Origin: Candidatus Zixiibacteriota bacterium
Lineage (GTDB): Bacteria > Zixibacteria > MSB-5A5 > GN15 > JAAZOE01
Direction of reading: 5' to 3'
Assembly: GCA_036480375.1 (NCBI GenBank)
Contig: JAZGGI010000035.1
Coordinates: forward strand, 1 to 64,000
Length of the DNA stretch: 64,000 nucleotides
The notes below the pieces were generated by a model. It was given only the letters and a program-made list of their open reading frames with translations. It ran no database searches and had not been told where the DNA came from. Positions 35,113 to 44,617 of this stretch are shown here, in pieces (the stretch's first letter is position 1; every line of letters begins with the position of its first letter). The position numbers and the translations under genes were made by a program.

Positions 35113-36430
35113 CGAGAATCCCCCGAATAATAACGGTTCCATATCTGACAATTATTTCAGTTGTGCGGTCATCAATTCTCAACGGTGAATCTGTCGTTGA
35201 GCCGAAACGTCCGTCGTCGCGCATGAAGCCGTTTTTAGTCAAATTCAAATTTTGCAGATTATCCGCGCCGGATACAGTTTGTTCCTGATCGGACGCGGCG
35301 ACAATATCGGCTTCAAATTGATCAAACGAAGCCGATGTGGACGCATCGGTTGAAATGGCCCGGTTGACCGCGTCTCCTTCATCTCGGGCCTGGTTAAATC
35401 CGGGATCATTTTTGAGAGCATTGCGAAATTCTCGTTGAGCTTCCTGATTTAATCCCTGGCTCCGGTAATCCAATCCCCGGCAATAAGCCATAAAGGCCAG
35501 ATACGATTCGGTCGGAATCTCCTCTATCGCGTCGCGTTCTTCGGCGGTTAACGTAATACCGATATTGTCTATGACTTTGAATACAAAATCTTTCTGGACT
35601 TCGAATATTTTTTGGATATCCCCTTCGGTCGGATTGGTTACTTGCGATGAACTGTCGCCGGTATTGACGACGACTCCGTCCATGCGGATAACTTCATCCC
35701 CCAATCCGACTAATGATCCGGTTACGATGCGATTGCTGCCGACAAGTCGGCCAACTCGAGGTGCCATGGCGGGATCGACATAACCCGATTCGGCCATTTT
35801 TATCTCGTTCATGATGGCATCAATTTTCAGGCGGTCGACTACTTTCAGACTACCTATTTTGGCCAGGTCAACGGCGGTTAATTCCGCCAGGCCTTTACTG
35901 ATTGGCGCCAATTCTGCAGAAAGATAAGTATTGTCGAAATCCACAACCGCGATGGTGTTGTTCGGTATCGTATCGGCTTTGATTCCGGCTTCGTTGTTTA
36001 TTGCGGCGGATACTTCGCGTTGGATATTTTTTGCGATCAAGCCATCAAAACGAATTCGTATTTTTTTCTCGATGGATGAGCCTGGATCCAATCCCATGGC
36101 GGCTCGGTAAGATTGGATCGCTTTTGGAAAATCCTCCCGGCTTTCATGAATCAAACCCAGATAGAGATTTGTCCTCGCCATCGGTTTTATGCTATTGGCC
36201 TGGGACAATGCTTCTTCGGATTTGATCAGATCGTTCTTTTTATAGAAAACAACGCCCAACTCTCGCCAGGCCTCGGCGCTTTGGGGATTTATTTTTATTT
36301 CCTGATATAAAAGTTCAACGGCCTGATCATACCGACCCTCATCGGCCAGATGCCGTCCCTGCATGTACAGGCTTTGCGAACAACCCGTAACGGCCAGGAT
36401 GAGAAGCGCCAGTAATATTTTTCGTACCAT
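35099..36430 (-). CDS. TPR lipoprotein with CsgG-like domain
   Basis: A 443-residue lipoprotein (ILAVTGC, Cys17), start supported by GAGG. Residues 20-140 contain TPR repeats (GRYDQAVELLYQEIKINPQSAEAWRELGVVFYKKN). The next 160 residues form a CsgG/FlgO-like alpha/beta domain: NTIAVVDFDNTYL, GLAELTAVDLAKIGSLKVVDRLKI, GSNRIVTGSLVGLGDEVIRMDGVVVN. A last TPR (AQREFRNALKNDPGF) and a Gly/Asp-rich tail follow. CsgG makes the curli secretion pore; CsgG-like domains in FCB genomes are widespread and mostly uncharacterised. It is followed by the barrel and preceded by a second CsgG-like gene. Confidence 0.75.
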   Translation of the reverse strand: MVRKILLALLILAVTGCSQSLYMQGRHLADEGRYDQAVELLYQEIKINPQSAEAWRELGVVFYKKNDLIKSEEALSQANSIKPMARTNLYLGLIHESREDFPKAIQSYRAAMGLDPGSSIEKKIRIRFDGLIAKNIQREVSAAINNEAGIKADTIPNNTIAVVDFDNTYLSAELAPISKGLAELTAVDLAKIGSLKVVDRLKIDAIMNEIKMAESGYVDPAMAPRVGRLVGSNRIVTGSLVGLGDEVIRMDGVVVNTGDSSSQVTNPTEGDIQKIFEVQKDFVFKVIDNIGITLTAEERDAIEEIPTESYLAFMAYCRGLDYRSQGLNQEAQREFRNALKNDPGFNQARDEGDAVNRAISTDASTSASFDQFEADIVAASDQEQTVSGADNLQNLNLTKNGFMRDDGRFGSTTDSPLRIDDRTTEIIVRYGTVIIRGILDANW

Positions 36431-36464
36431 AATTACCTCATGCTTTTAATGGCAACAATCCAAA

Positions 36465-37517
36465 TTAACCCGAGGCGAGGGGGCGATAGATATCCATTTT
36501 GCGCTTGGCCTCGGTGAAAGTATTATCCTTCTCGTACGCCTGCCGGAAAAATTCATAGGCTTGCTTATAGTCATACTTATCCATGTAATACAGACCGCGG
36601 GAATACAAAGTCGCGGCGTCGTAGGATGCGGTACCGCTTTCATCGAGGAGATTAATCGTTTCGTCATTCAGCTCGATATCCAGCTTTTCGGCCAGTTCCT
36701 TAACCAGTTCTTTTTGCATGGCGAAGTAATCCGGCTTGCCTTCGCGTTCAACCGTCGTTATGATCTCTGAGGTTTCCACTTTAACGGCTTTAATCAACAT
36801 TTTGGAGTTATTTTTGTCGAGTTGAGTAATGCTCCCGAAGATCATCATCTGGGCTCCCAGCATCTTGCCGACACGGACAGCAGTTGAGGTTTCAACCATG
36901 CCGGATTTGCTCAATTCCAATTCCTTCAGGATATATTCAATTTTATCCCGTTCGACGACTTTGAGATCACTGATTTTACCAAAATCAGCCTCAAAGAAAT
37001 CAGCCAGACCTTTGGTTATAAAGCCGAGTTCCTCCTGATATTTTCCGACCGAGTAATTATCGAATTCCATTATAGCGATTGTTCTGATTTTACCGTCGCC
37101 TTCTTCGGGGCAGATCATCATATCGCGTGCCTTGAGAATCTTATACCAATGATCGCGAAGCTGCTGCGGCCAGAACTCGTAGGGGAGATGAATTTTGCAG
37201 GGGCCGATATTAGCCATTTTGTCAAGAAGCGAAAAAGATTCCTTAATGAAGTTTTCGCCTTTTCCGAACGTTAATAAGCTTGAGACCGCGTAAACAGCGA
37301 TACTGTCTTTGGGTTCCAGGTTCCCCGAAGCCAAAAGCTCATTGGCGACCGCGATGCCTTTATCGAACTCCAGATCAGTATAGTACGTTATGGCATCGCT
37401 GAGACGATCAGATACTGTCACTTCATCCTGCGCCGATGCAATGGCTGGAAGAGATAATATTAGCAATGGCACGAGTAAAAAGAAGATGGTTTTATGAAGT
37501 GGATATTTGGTTAACAT
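36465..37517 (-). CDS. Exported CsgG-like protein with TPR tail
   Basis: A 350-residue protein. The ATG at 37517 is chosen because GGAGG lies eight bases upstream and a signal peptide follows (hydrophobic core about 11-27, ASA-Q cleavage). Residues 30-140 are helical. A CsgG/FlgO-like domain follows: KIRTIAIMEFDNYS, GLADFFEADFGKISDLKVVERDKI, GAQMMIFGSITQLDKNNSKM. The end has a TPR-like pair (YDYKQAYEFFRQAYEKDN). It shares this domain with the next gene (35099), so the two may act together as paralogues. It comes after the kinase gene. Confidence 0.75.
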   Translation of the reverse strand: MLTKYPLHKTIFFLLVPLLILSLPAIASAQDEVTVSDRLSDAITYYTDLEFDKGIAVANELLASGNLEPKDSIAVYAVSSLLTFGKGENFIKESFSLLDKMANIGPCKIHLPYEFWPQQLRDHWYKILKARDMMICPEEGDGKIRTIAIMEFDNYSVGKYQEELGFITKGLADFFEADFGKISDLKVVERDKIEYILKELELSKSGMVETSTAVRVGKMLGAQMMIFGSITQLDKNNSKMLIKAVKVETSEIITTVEREGKPDYFAMQKELVKELAEKLDIELNDETINLLDESGTASYDAATLYSRGLYYMDKYDYKQAYEFFRQAYEKDNTFTEAKRKMDIYRPLASG

Positions 37518-37601
37518 GAAAGATACCTCCACCTGTATATTTTTTATTTTTATCCTTACGGAAAATTCCCGTTTTTCGAGCACAAATTCAGATTCGATTT
37601 T

Positions 37602-39350
37602 CTATTCCTCAAAATCGAAAATTAGCTTATGTGATCCGCCTTTTTCAACAAAAACTGTATCTGTTTTTTCGAGCTCCCGGTCATTGAGGACCAAAACAGC
37701 CTTGATTATGTGTCGCCCGACTTCCATTCTAAATGTATTATTGGTTCGCCGCTCCTGTGGAGTACCGTCAATAAATACGAGAGCGCCGATTATCGGTTTG
37801 GATCCGATCCGGACTTCTCCGTATTCTTTGGCGGGACGCTGCGGCGGAAACGTAAACGCAAAAGATTTTACAATTGTATCATTGGCCGGGATTTCAATTT
37901 TTTCGCTAAATCTCTTTTGCCGACTGCGGCTGTTTTCGACTTTTATCGTATATGGGCCTTCCGGTAATTCAGCGGTGAATGATTTTTGATCGCGAGCTTG
38001 AAGCTCGTCATCGATATATATGTCGCCGGATGGATTAACGCTCAATCTAAGATAACCGTTCTCGATAATTTTGTCTTCAATCGTTTCTATATAAAATATC
38101 CGGGCCCGCGAATATTCGCTCTGATTCCCATCGGCATCAACAGATTTTACTCTCCAATAGTATAATCCATCCGCCATATCGATATTGGGAGTGTATCGGT
38201 TGTCGGTTAATTCAGGGATGTTTTGCGACGATATAAAATCGGCGTCATCGCCAATTTCCAATCTGTATGTTGATGCGCCTGTTGCCGGAGTCCAGGTAAA
38301 ATCCGGCAATGCTGTCATAAGAGTATCGTTATTTCCGGGGGATACCAATCCGGGCGGATTGATAGAACGTGAATCGTCGCCACTCCAAAAAACGAAATAG
38401 GTGATTGCCGCGAGGATAATAATTGAAATGCCGGAAATAATGACGGGATTGTTTTTCTTTTTCGTCATGATTTTTTTCGATGATGTGATCGGAGATACTT
38501 GCGGTTGGGGCTGCGCGACCGGAATTTTATCTTTTACAGGCGCGTTGGTCAGCAGTTTTTCAAGAGCTTCGCGCATCTGGCCGACCGAAGCGTACCTGTC
38601 CTGCGGTTCCCGACTGATTGATTTCATAACAATGGTGTTGAGCTCACGAGAGATTTCGTTCACGATATGCCGCGGCTGTTTGGGATCATTAAATAACTTG
38701 GCGTCGCGCAAAGCGAAGGCATTGTCACCGGTGAAGGGCAATTTCCCGGTGAGCATAAAATACAAAGTTGTTCCCACGGCGTAGATATCGGCCTTGGCAT
38801 AATCTATATCTTTGGTCGGATTGAATTGTTCGGGAGGCATATAGGTTGGAGTGCCACAGGAGCTTCCGGCCACGGTCAGGTTGGGATCGCTTTCGCCCTT
38901 GGCAATCCCGAAATCAATGATTTTGACCTGGCCGTTCCTATCAATCATGATATTGCCCGGTTTTATATCGCGGTGGAAGATACCTTTATTGTGAGCGAAT
39001 TCGAGGGTTTCCAATACGCCGCAGATGATCTGGATGGCTTGCTGGGGTTCGAGGCGCTCCCTCTCCTTAATCATATCTTCAAGGGTAACGCCGTCAATGT
39101 ATTCCATGGCGATAACAATATCGTCACCGTGATTGAAGAAATGCTTAATCTGACAGATGTGGCCGTAGCCATCGAGAAGAGCCAGTTTATCGGCTTCCTG
39201 TTTGAATCGTTCGACGAGGCGCGGATCAGAGAGGACTTTTAACACCACTTTCAGGTTAGGAACATCCTGGTGAACAGCCAGATAGACCTGGGCCATGCCA
39301 CCCGCGCCGATTTTTTTCAATAATTTATAATTTCCGATTTTTTCCGTCAT
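37602..39350 (-). CDS. Membrane Ser/Thr protein kinase with FN3-like and PEGA-like outer domains
   Basis: A 582-residue Hanks-type kinase: glycine loop GAGGMAQV (15-22), K38 in VVLKVL, HRDIKPGN (126-133), DFG (146-148) and a TY.PPEQ activation segment. One TM lies at about 300-320. The outer part has an FN3-like domain (FTWTPATGASTYRLEIGDD, YYWRVKSVD) and a PEGA-like domain (LRLSVNPSGDIYIDDELQ) with a second beta unit (VRIGSKPIIGALVFIDG). It heads the operon of CsgG-like, barrel and lipoprotein genes, as the other kinase heads the operon at 416-5804. Substrates are unknown. Confidence 0.9.
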   Translation of the reverse strand: MTEKIGNYKLLKKIGAGGMAQVYLAVHQDVPNLKVVLKVLSDPRLVERFKQEADKLALLDGYGHICQIKHFFNHGDDIVIAMEYIDGVTLEDMIKERERLEPQQAIQIICGVLETLEFAHNKGIFHRDIKPGNIMIDRNGQVKIIDFGIAKGESDPNLTVAGSSCGTPTYMPPEQFNPTKDIDYAKADIYAVGTTLYFMLTGKLPFTGDNAFALRDAKLFNDPKQPRHIVNEISRELNTIVMKSISREPQDRYASVGQMREALEKLLTNAPVKDKIPVAQPQPQVSPITSSKKIMTKKKNNPVIISGISIIILAAITYFVFWSGDDSRSINPPGLVSPGNNDTLMTALPDFTWTPATGASTYRLEIGDDADFISSQNIPELTDNRYTPNIDMADGLYYWRVKSVDADGNQSEYSRARIFYIETIEDKIIENGYLRLSVNPSGDIYIDDELQARDQKSFTAELPEGPYTIKVENSRSRQKRFSEKIEIPANDTIVKSFAFTFPPQRPAKEYGEVRIGSKPIIGALVFIDGTPQERRTNNTFRMEVGRHIIKAVLVLNDRELEKTDTVFVEKGGSHKLIFDFEE

Positions 39351-39471
39351 GCAAAAATATACGGATTTAAAAAATGGCAGGCAATAATAATAAAAAAATG
39401 GGGAACCAAGTTTTGAATCTTCTGTTAGTGTATTCCAATAATCAGATAATGATCAAATTGGAGGAAGTCTG

Positions 39472-39663
39472 ATGAATTCAGCCGCGCGATTTATTTCGGC
39501 CTTGATGCTGGCAGCTTTACTTATAACGGCTCTGCACGCTTACGCAGCCTGAGATAAATTAGGTGAAGAGCAGAAAAAGGCTATGGCCGATTATCAAGGG
39601 CTCATTCAACCTGACCAAGAATCATTTAAGATGATGGAGGTAACTTCTATTCGACAAAAATAG
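39472..39663 (+). pseudogene. Tiny exported ORF interrupted by in-frame TGA
   Basis: GGAGGA (39460-39465) lies six bases before ATG 39472. The frame encodes a clean signal peptide (MNSAARFISALMLAALLITA, then LHAYAA) and meets TGA at 39550-39552. Reading through, the frame continues 36 codons as a hydrophilic, Lys/Glu/Gln-rich tail (DKLGEEQKKAMADYQG...) to TAG at 39661, followed directly by a hairpin and T-run. The good ribosome site, signal peptide and terminator make a real small gene likely. The TGA is either a nonsense mutation, for example from TGG, or a recoded codon such as selenocysteine. Only a 3-bp stem lies at a suitable distance after it, so recoding is not supported by structure. 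Confidence 0.5.
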
Positions 39664-39696
39664 AAAAAGCGGACTTTTCGGGTACCGCCTTTTTAA
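39664..39696 (+). terminator. Terminator after the small exported ORF
   Basis: AAAAAGCGG (39664-39672) pairs with CCGCCTTTTT (39685-39694) apart from one bulged C. It sits directly after the TAG at 39661-39663. Its A/T arms would also work for the minus-strand CBS gene that ends at 39718. Confidence 0.55.
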
Positions 39697-39717
39697 GATT
39701 TCTCGTCCTTTTATTAT

Positions 39718-40113
39718 TTAATCGGCGATAATACTCTCCGCCCGCGCCTGCACAATATCTCTAATTGAAATTATACCCGTTAACTCATCATTATCCATTA
39801 TGGGGATATGCCGAATCTTATTGGCTGAAATCAGGTCGGCGATTTTATCAATATCGTCGTCAGGTGAGCCCATAACCAGGTTTCCGCTCATGTGATCGCC
39901 GATGCGCATATCCATCATATCTCCCCGGTACCGAAAAGCAAGATGAAAGATATCCCGCTCGGTAATTATTCCGATTGGCTTTTTATCAGCGTCAACAACA
40001 ATGAGTGAGCCGATTTTATTGTCGATTAATATTCTCATAGCCGACTCAATGGTATCACGATGTTTTATAGTAACGGGCGGTTTCTTGTTTTTTAATAGTT
40101 CTTTAATCTGCAT
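39718..40113 (-). CDS. CBS-pair protein
   Basis: A 131-residue protein made of two CBS motifs: residues about 8-60 (VTIKHRDTIESAMRILIDNKIGSLIVVD...GIITERDI) and about 75-125 (DDIDKIADLISANKIRHIPIMDNDELTGIISIRDIV). CBS pairs bind adenine nucleotides or similar ligands and act as sensors. The ATG at 40113 has GGGGGA six bases upstream, so I prefer it to a TTG one codon earlier. It stands alone on the minus strand between a kinase-headed operon and a long intergenic region. Its partner is not evident. Confidence 0.85.
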   Translation of the reverse strand: MQIKELLKNKKPPVTIKHRDTIESAMRILIDNKIGSLIVVDADKKPIGIITERDIFHLAFRYRGDMMDMRIGDHMSGNLVMGSPDDDIDKIADLISANKIRHIPIMDNDELTGIISIRDIVQARAESIIAD

Positions 40114-40713
40114 CAAAGTCCCCCGATCGGTAAAAATGTTTCCTAATAATTAGCGAATTAACCCATTCCTGTCGATACAATATACCACAATTGAACCATT
40201 AATTCAAGTCGTTTCACGATATTAACGTCTCCTGTAAACCGTATCGTCAAGAGTGCTATAAATATATACGGATTCTCATAGAATATTATTGCATATGATG
40301 ACGTGTAAAATATTGACGGCGATATAAATTGTGTTTTCCCTGGTAATAATTTGTGCAAATGAGTGCACCGAAATAGGTTTGTGTTGATTAAGATATATCG
40401 GATATCAAAGCGGGCAATTCCTGATTTATTCGAAGATTATTGAAAATGGCAATAGCCGTCAATCTAAATTTCGGTTATGTTTAAGAATGCGTTAAGCTTA
40501 AATGCTTTCCCCAAATAATTTAAAACACCCCGGGGGAAAATCCGTTGTTATTTATAGGTGTTCAAAAATCGAACAACCTAATTAGTTTTTTCCGCCGTAC
40601 GGTTTGAAGATTGGTATATGCTTTGCTCAATATCGATTGGCAAAATCCGTTGCTCGTTACGGATTAATAAAAATATCGCGGCCAGTAATTCCGGCCCCAA
40701 CCGGAGATTGTAT
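40114..40713. other. 600-base intergenic region
   Basis: No gene is supported here. It separates the CBS gene (minus) from the dockerin exoprotein (plus) and should hold both promoters. AAAATCCGTTG occurs twice, near 40535 and 40644. I see no riboswitch or tRNA. A GGAG site directly precedes the start at 40714. Confidence 0.5.
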
Positions 40714-42867
40714 ATGAAACGTCTTACCATTATCATTTTAATGATCGCGTTAGGTATTTTATGTCTCAATGTCGTTTATGCGGATAATGACTCTGCGACA
40801 CGGCAAAAGACGAAAGATTTGCGTTTGGGAAAAACTCAAACCATGTTATTTCCTTCAGCGCCAGTAAATCTAACCAGTACGGGCAAAGAGATTAAAAGCC
40901 CGGGCGCCAAAGCGGTGGGAGCGTTAGAAGTCACTCAGGGAGGTGACAATATTGCCTCGGCGGTCGTCATTAATTCAATGCCTTTTACCGGGACGGGTAC
41001 AACGGCCGGATATAATGATGATTACGAAGAGAGTTGCAACAGCGAAGCGGATCAGGATTTTGCAGATGTTGTTTATTCATTCACTCCCAGTGTGAATGGC
41101 TTACTCAATGTCGTCTCGTGTAACTCCTCTTATTTTACAAGGCTTTGGATTTATCAAACCTCAGAGAGCAATTTAATCGCCTGTAATCGGGTTAATCCAA
41201 TTTGTACCGGGCTTCCGCGCGCTGCTTTGCTGGATATTTCACTTGAAGCCGGTGGTACTTATTATATAATTGTTGACGGCGATAGATTATTGGGCGAGGG
41301 ACCGGGAGCATATACGATCGAATGCTCTTATGAAACCGCGCCGGAATTAACCGACTCAACGATGCTGCACCCGGCGGCGGCCTATTCCGGAACAACCGAT
41401 ATTATCTTTGGCTGGGAAGAAAACGCTGCCGATACAGCAGTGTTCTGGTATGGCTCCAGTGACGCCGGTATGAATTTTCCGTCGGCCGGGGCTTTTAACG
41501 GTGAATTTTATTATCCTTCGGTAGATTACTGGGGCAACGGTTCTCAGTTTTATGGTACCATGGTTCCGGGGTCGAGCGAAGAAAACGGAGCTCCGATATT
41601 ATTGGTTAGTTTCGAGAGTTCGACTGATATAAATACATGGAGTTTATCATCATGGAGCTGGGGGTCTATGGGGTGGAGAGACATGAAAATGGCTGATATC
41701 GCCTGCGAAAGCTCACAGGAATTTTCACAAGCTCCCGGCCAATATCGCTTTGGTGTAATTTCATTTATCAGCACAACCACTTATGATGTCGGTATGACCG
41801 ACGGTCCGCATTTATTTTACCAGGCCGACGGACCGGATATGGGGACGTTAAGCCTGTATTGGCTTGACGGTTGCAACTCGACGACCTGTGATATAGATCC
41901 GGTATCCAAATTTTCTTATGCCGTTTATGATTTTTATGATCCCGATGCCAGTCAATGGCAATTATTTATTCGTCGGGATTTATTCGGCGATCCGAACGAC
42001 ATTACTTATAGCAACGCTTATATTTATTCTATGGAAGACGCTTCCGATCATGTCATGCACCCTTCGATTGCAGCCAGCGACAGCAATATTGTAATTCTGA
42101 GTGAGTTTTATTCGGATAGTACTTCTGAAGATCGGGATATTATCTGCTGGTATAATGAGGGATCTGACGGGGATCATGGCTCGATGCTGACCAGCGTTGT
42201 CGTCGCCTCCACCGATGACGAACGATTTCCCCGAGTCGTAAATGTTTCCGAGGATATTTATATGGGGACGTTTATCCGAGGCGACACCCTATTTCAGATT
42301 GTAACTCACGATGCCGGAGTAACCTGGACCGAACCGCAGGCTATTAGCGATGTCGAGACCGATGAGGTTGTCAATGAATACCGTACTTCGGATTTGTCAG
42401 AATACGGGACCATTGCCGTATGGGAATATCAAATGAAGGGCGATCCCGATACCAGTAAATTCATTCACTTCGCCGGAATATTTTTAGATACTGACGAAGA
42501 CGGAATTAGTGAGGCTGTCGATAACTGCCCTTCGGTTCCTAACCCGAATCAGGATGATGTTGATGTCGATGGTGTCGGCGATGAGTGTGACAACTGTCCC
42601 AATACATATAATCCCGATCAAGCCGATGGTGATGGGGATGGAGTTGGGGATGTTTGTGTGGTAATTTGCGGTGACGCAAACGGTGATGAGAATGTGAATA
42701 TTGGCGACGCTGTCTGGCTTATAAATCTGGTTTTCAGAGGCGGACCTGCTCCTGAACCCCTTGAAGCAGGCAATGTTAACTGTGACGACCGGGTCAATAT
42801 CGGCGATGCCGTCTGGCTGATAAATCGGGTTTTCAGAGGCGGTCCGGGGCCTTGTGAATGTAGGTGA
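40714..42867 (+). CDS. Exported protein with PPC-like domain, TSP3 repeats and dockerin
   Basis: A 717-residue exported protein. The ATG at 40714 is used because GGAG lies before it and a signal peptide follows ([19 protein letters not shown], cleaved near VYA-D). Residues 80-210 look like a PPC-type beta domain ([34 protein letters not shown]). The middle is a large beta-rich region, probably a propeller. Residues about 590-650 are thrombospondin type 3 calcium repeats ([24 protein letters not shown]). The last 66 residues are a dockerin-like pair ([42 protein letters not shown]). It may dock on the cohesin-like lipoproteins at 31072 and 33112. A perfect terminator follows. Confidence 0.82.
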   Translation: MKRLTIIILMIALGILCLNVVYADNDSATRQKTKDLRLGKTQTMLFPSAPVNLTSTGKEIKSPGAKAVGALEVTQGGDNIASAVVINSMPFTGTGTTAGYNDDYEESCNSEADQDFADVVYSFTPSVNGLLNVVSCNSSYFTRLWIYQTSESNLIACNRVNPICTGLPRAALLDISLEAGGTYYIIVDGDRLLGEGPGAYTIECSYETAPELTDSTMLHPAAAYSGTTDIIFGWEENAADTAVFWYGSSDAGMNFPSAGAFNGEFYYPSVDYWGNGSQFYGTMVPGSSEENGAPILLVSFESSTDINTWSLSSWSWGSMGWRDMKMADIACESSQEFSQAPGQYRFGVISFISTTTYDVGMTDGPHLFYQADGPDMGTLSLYWLDGCNSTTCDIDPVSKFSYAVYDFYDPDASQWQLFIRRDLFGDPNDITYSNAYIYSMEDASDHVMHPSIAASDSNIVILSEFYSDSTSEDRDIICWYNEGSDGDHGSMLTSVVVASTDDERFPRVVNVSEDIYMGTFIRGDTLFQIVTHDAGVTWTEPQAISDVETDEVVNEYRTSDLSEYGTIAVWEYQMKGDPDTSKFIHFAGIFLDTDEDGISEAVDNCPSVPNPNQDDVDVDGVGDECDNCPNTYNPDQADGDGDGVGDVCVVICGDANGDENVNIGDAVWLINLVFRGGPAPEPLEAGNVNCDDRVNIGDAVWLINRVFRGGPGPCECR
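42697..42842 (+). repeat. Imperfect 47-base tandem repeat coding for the two dockerin units
   Basis: The 47 bases at 42697-42743 recur at 42796-42842 with a 99-base period and six mismatches, mostly silent. Both encode [10 protein letters not shown] and VFRGG. The similarity at DNA level points to a fairly recent duplication or gene conversion of the unit. Confidence 0.7.
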
Positions 42868-42893
42868 TATTCAAACAACAAGAAGTACTCTGC

Positions 42894-42920
42894 GAGCCCT
42901 TGAAAAAGGGCTCTTTTTTT
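42894..42920 (+). terminator. Strong rho-independent terminator
   Basis: GAGCCCTT (42894-42901), a GAAA tetraloop and AAGGGCTC (42906-42913) form a perfect 8-bp hairpin followed by seven T. It ends the dockerin exoprotein transcript. Confidence 0.9.
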
Positions 42921-43099
42921 GACTGTTACCGTAATGGATTAATCGATAATAACTTAATGAATATTGTAGACCCCAGACAATTAACGTATAATTTTATACT
43001 TTGTGAAAGATTTCACTTGATTTTTTCGGCCAATAAACCTATCATTTTAGTAGGTTTTTGAGTTAAAACAATGTTTTTGGGTAATTGGAGCTATCGGAA

Positions 43100-43624
43100 A
43101 TGAAATTTCCAACCCGGGCTCGATATGGTTTAAGAATGATGGTTGAATTGGCTCGTTTACAGCAAAAGACCGCATTGGTTCAATTGAAGAATATCGCAAA
43201 GGTAACGGGCTTATCGAAAAAATATTTGGGCCAGCTTATAATTCTTCTCAAAGATCATGGGTTGGTTATAGGAGTTTCCGGACGGGCCGGAGGTTATCAG
43301 TTGGCGCGGCCGGCTCGTGAAATAACTTTACGACAGGTTATAAGGGCGGTGTACGGTCCGATATTCGCGACCGAATGCGTGGCCAATCCGGATGTATGTT
43401 TGAATGCCGTGTTTTGTGAAACTCGAACGATCTGGTCTCTGATTTCTGACAAGGTGCAGGAGATATTGGATCAATATACTCTCGCTGATTTAGTTGACCG
43501 GGATTGGATAACTCGGATTAAGGACGAATATCCGGATTCGCCATATTTGCATTTGCAAAGCCTGGCGTTGGAAAATAAAGATATTTATATGTTCGGATGT
43601 CCATCCGAACGAAGTGAATTGTGA
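43100..43624 (+). CDS. Rrf2-family regulator with three-cysteine cluster
   Basis: A 174-residue protein. The ATG at 43100 has GGAG nine bases upstream. The N-terminal winged helix carries the Rrf2 pattern: TRARYGLRMMVELA, IAKVTGLSKKYLGQLI, GLVIGVSGRAGGYQLARP. Cys93, Cys100 and Cys106 lie in the place of the [2Fe-2S] ligands of IscR/NsrR, with spacing x6 and x5 (IscR x5 and x5). The protein probably senses iron-sulfur status, redox or NO. It is directly upstream of the DsrM/DsrK-like genes, which it may control. A perfect 8-bp hairpin lies in its last codons (43591-43610). Confidence 0.85.
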   Translation: MKFPTRARYGLRMMVELARLQQKTALVQLKNIAKVTGLSKKYLGQLIILLKDHGLVIGVSGRAGGYQLARPAREITLRQVIRAVYGPIFATECVANPDVCLNAVFCETRTIWSLISDKVQEILDQYTLADLVDRDWITRIKDEYPDSPYLHLQSLALENKDIYMFGCPSERSEL

Positions 43625-43681
43625 TTGCTTGAAATAAGTGGGATTAAGAATATAAAAGGGCGGTAATATCTGGAGGGATAT

Positions 43682-44617
43682 ATGAACGCACTACAATTGT
43701 TTAATTACATCGCCATTGCCTTTTTTGCGCTTGTCGTATTAATCAAAATGATACGGATAGCGCGAATGCCGATTCATCTGAGGTGGGATTTATATCCCAT
43801 TCCCCATGAAAAAGGGAAGGGTGAATATGGCGGGTCGTATTATGAAGAAATTGACTGGTGGACCAAACCCCGGGATGTTTCACTTTTTAGTGAATTAAAA
43901 GAGATGGCCAAAGAAATCATTTTTGTCCATTCGGTATATAAGAACAATCGCTCCTTATGGATTTTTTCTTTTCCCTTTCATTTTGGACTGTATTGCCTGA
44001 TCGGGTTTTTGGTTCTGATTTTAATCGGAGCTTTGATGGGATTGTCTGGAAATGCGCTATCATCCGAATCAACGGGAATTGGCACTTTCGTTTATTCATT
44101 GACAAATATACTGGGTACGGCAGGCTGGGCGCTTAGTATCATTGGCGGAACCGGGCTTTTTCTGTCGCGTATTTTCAGGAATGATTTGCGCGGACCGTCG
44201 GTAATGTCGGATTATGTCAATCTCCTGTTTATGCTGGCGTTCCTGATCACCGGTTTTATCGCAGGCTGGATGTATGACGGCGGATACGTTTACCTGCGTT
44301 CGTATGCCCAAAGTTTGATTACGTTTTCTCCGGCGGGAGTAATGCCGCCGGCTCTTGAGACTCATCTCTGGGCTCTGGGAGCGTTGTTATTCTATTATCC
44401 GTTTACGCACATGACGCATGTCTTTAGCAAATATTTTACATACCATAAAATTCGCTGGGAAGATTCGCCTAATACTCGGGGCAGTAAAATAGAAAAATCA
44501 ATTATAAACGCTCTGGGATATCGCGTCAGTTGGTCGGCCTCTCATATCAAGGCAGGTTCGACCTGGGCCGAAGTGGCAACCACGAATCCGACCGAGGAGA
44601 AAAAGGACAATGGCTAA
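43682..44617 (+). CDS. DsrM/nitrate-reductase gamma-like cytochrome b subunit
   Basis: A 311-residue membrane protein with about five to six TM segments (near 8-26, 95-118, 135-160, 180-200 and 235-252). Histidines in or near them (FHFGLY, HLWALGALLFYYPFTHMTHVFSKYF) fit b-heme ligands as in the NarI/DsrM family. NarI-type subunits oxidise or reduce quinone and pass electrons to an attached iron-sulfur subunit. It starts after a GGAGGG site and overlaps the next gene, an HdrD/DsrK-like protein, by 8 bases. The pair resembles DsrMK or Hme modules; without DsrJOP the physiological substrate cannot be named. Confidence 0.78.
   Translation: MNALQLFNYIAIAFFALVVLIKMIRIARMPIHLRWDLYPIPHEKGKGEYGGSYYEEIDWWTKPRDVSLFSELKEMAKEIIFVHSVYKNNRSLWIFSFPFHFGLYCLIGFLVLILIGALMGLSGNALSSESTGIGTFVYSLTNILGTAGWALSIIGGTGLFLSRIFRNDLRGPSVMSDYVNLLFMLAFLITGFIAGWMYDGGYVYLRSYAQSLITFSPAGVMPPALETHLWALGALLFYYPFTHMTHVFSKYFTYHKIRWEDSPNTRGSKIEKSIINALGYRVSWSASHIKAGSTWAEVATTNPTEEKKDNG

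Noticed and set aside
39550-39600. SECIS element after the in-frame TGA
   Set aside because: Only a 3-bp stem (GGC/GCC) is seen; too weak to support selenocysteine.
40114-40713. Riboswitch or tRNA in the long intergenic region
   Set aside because: No cloverleaf or known aptamer core was recognised on either strand.
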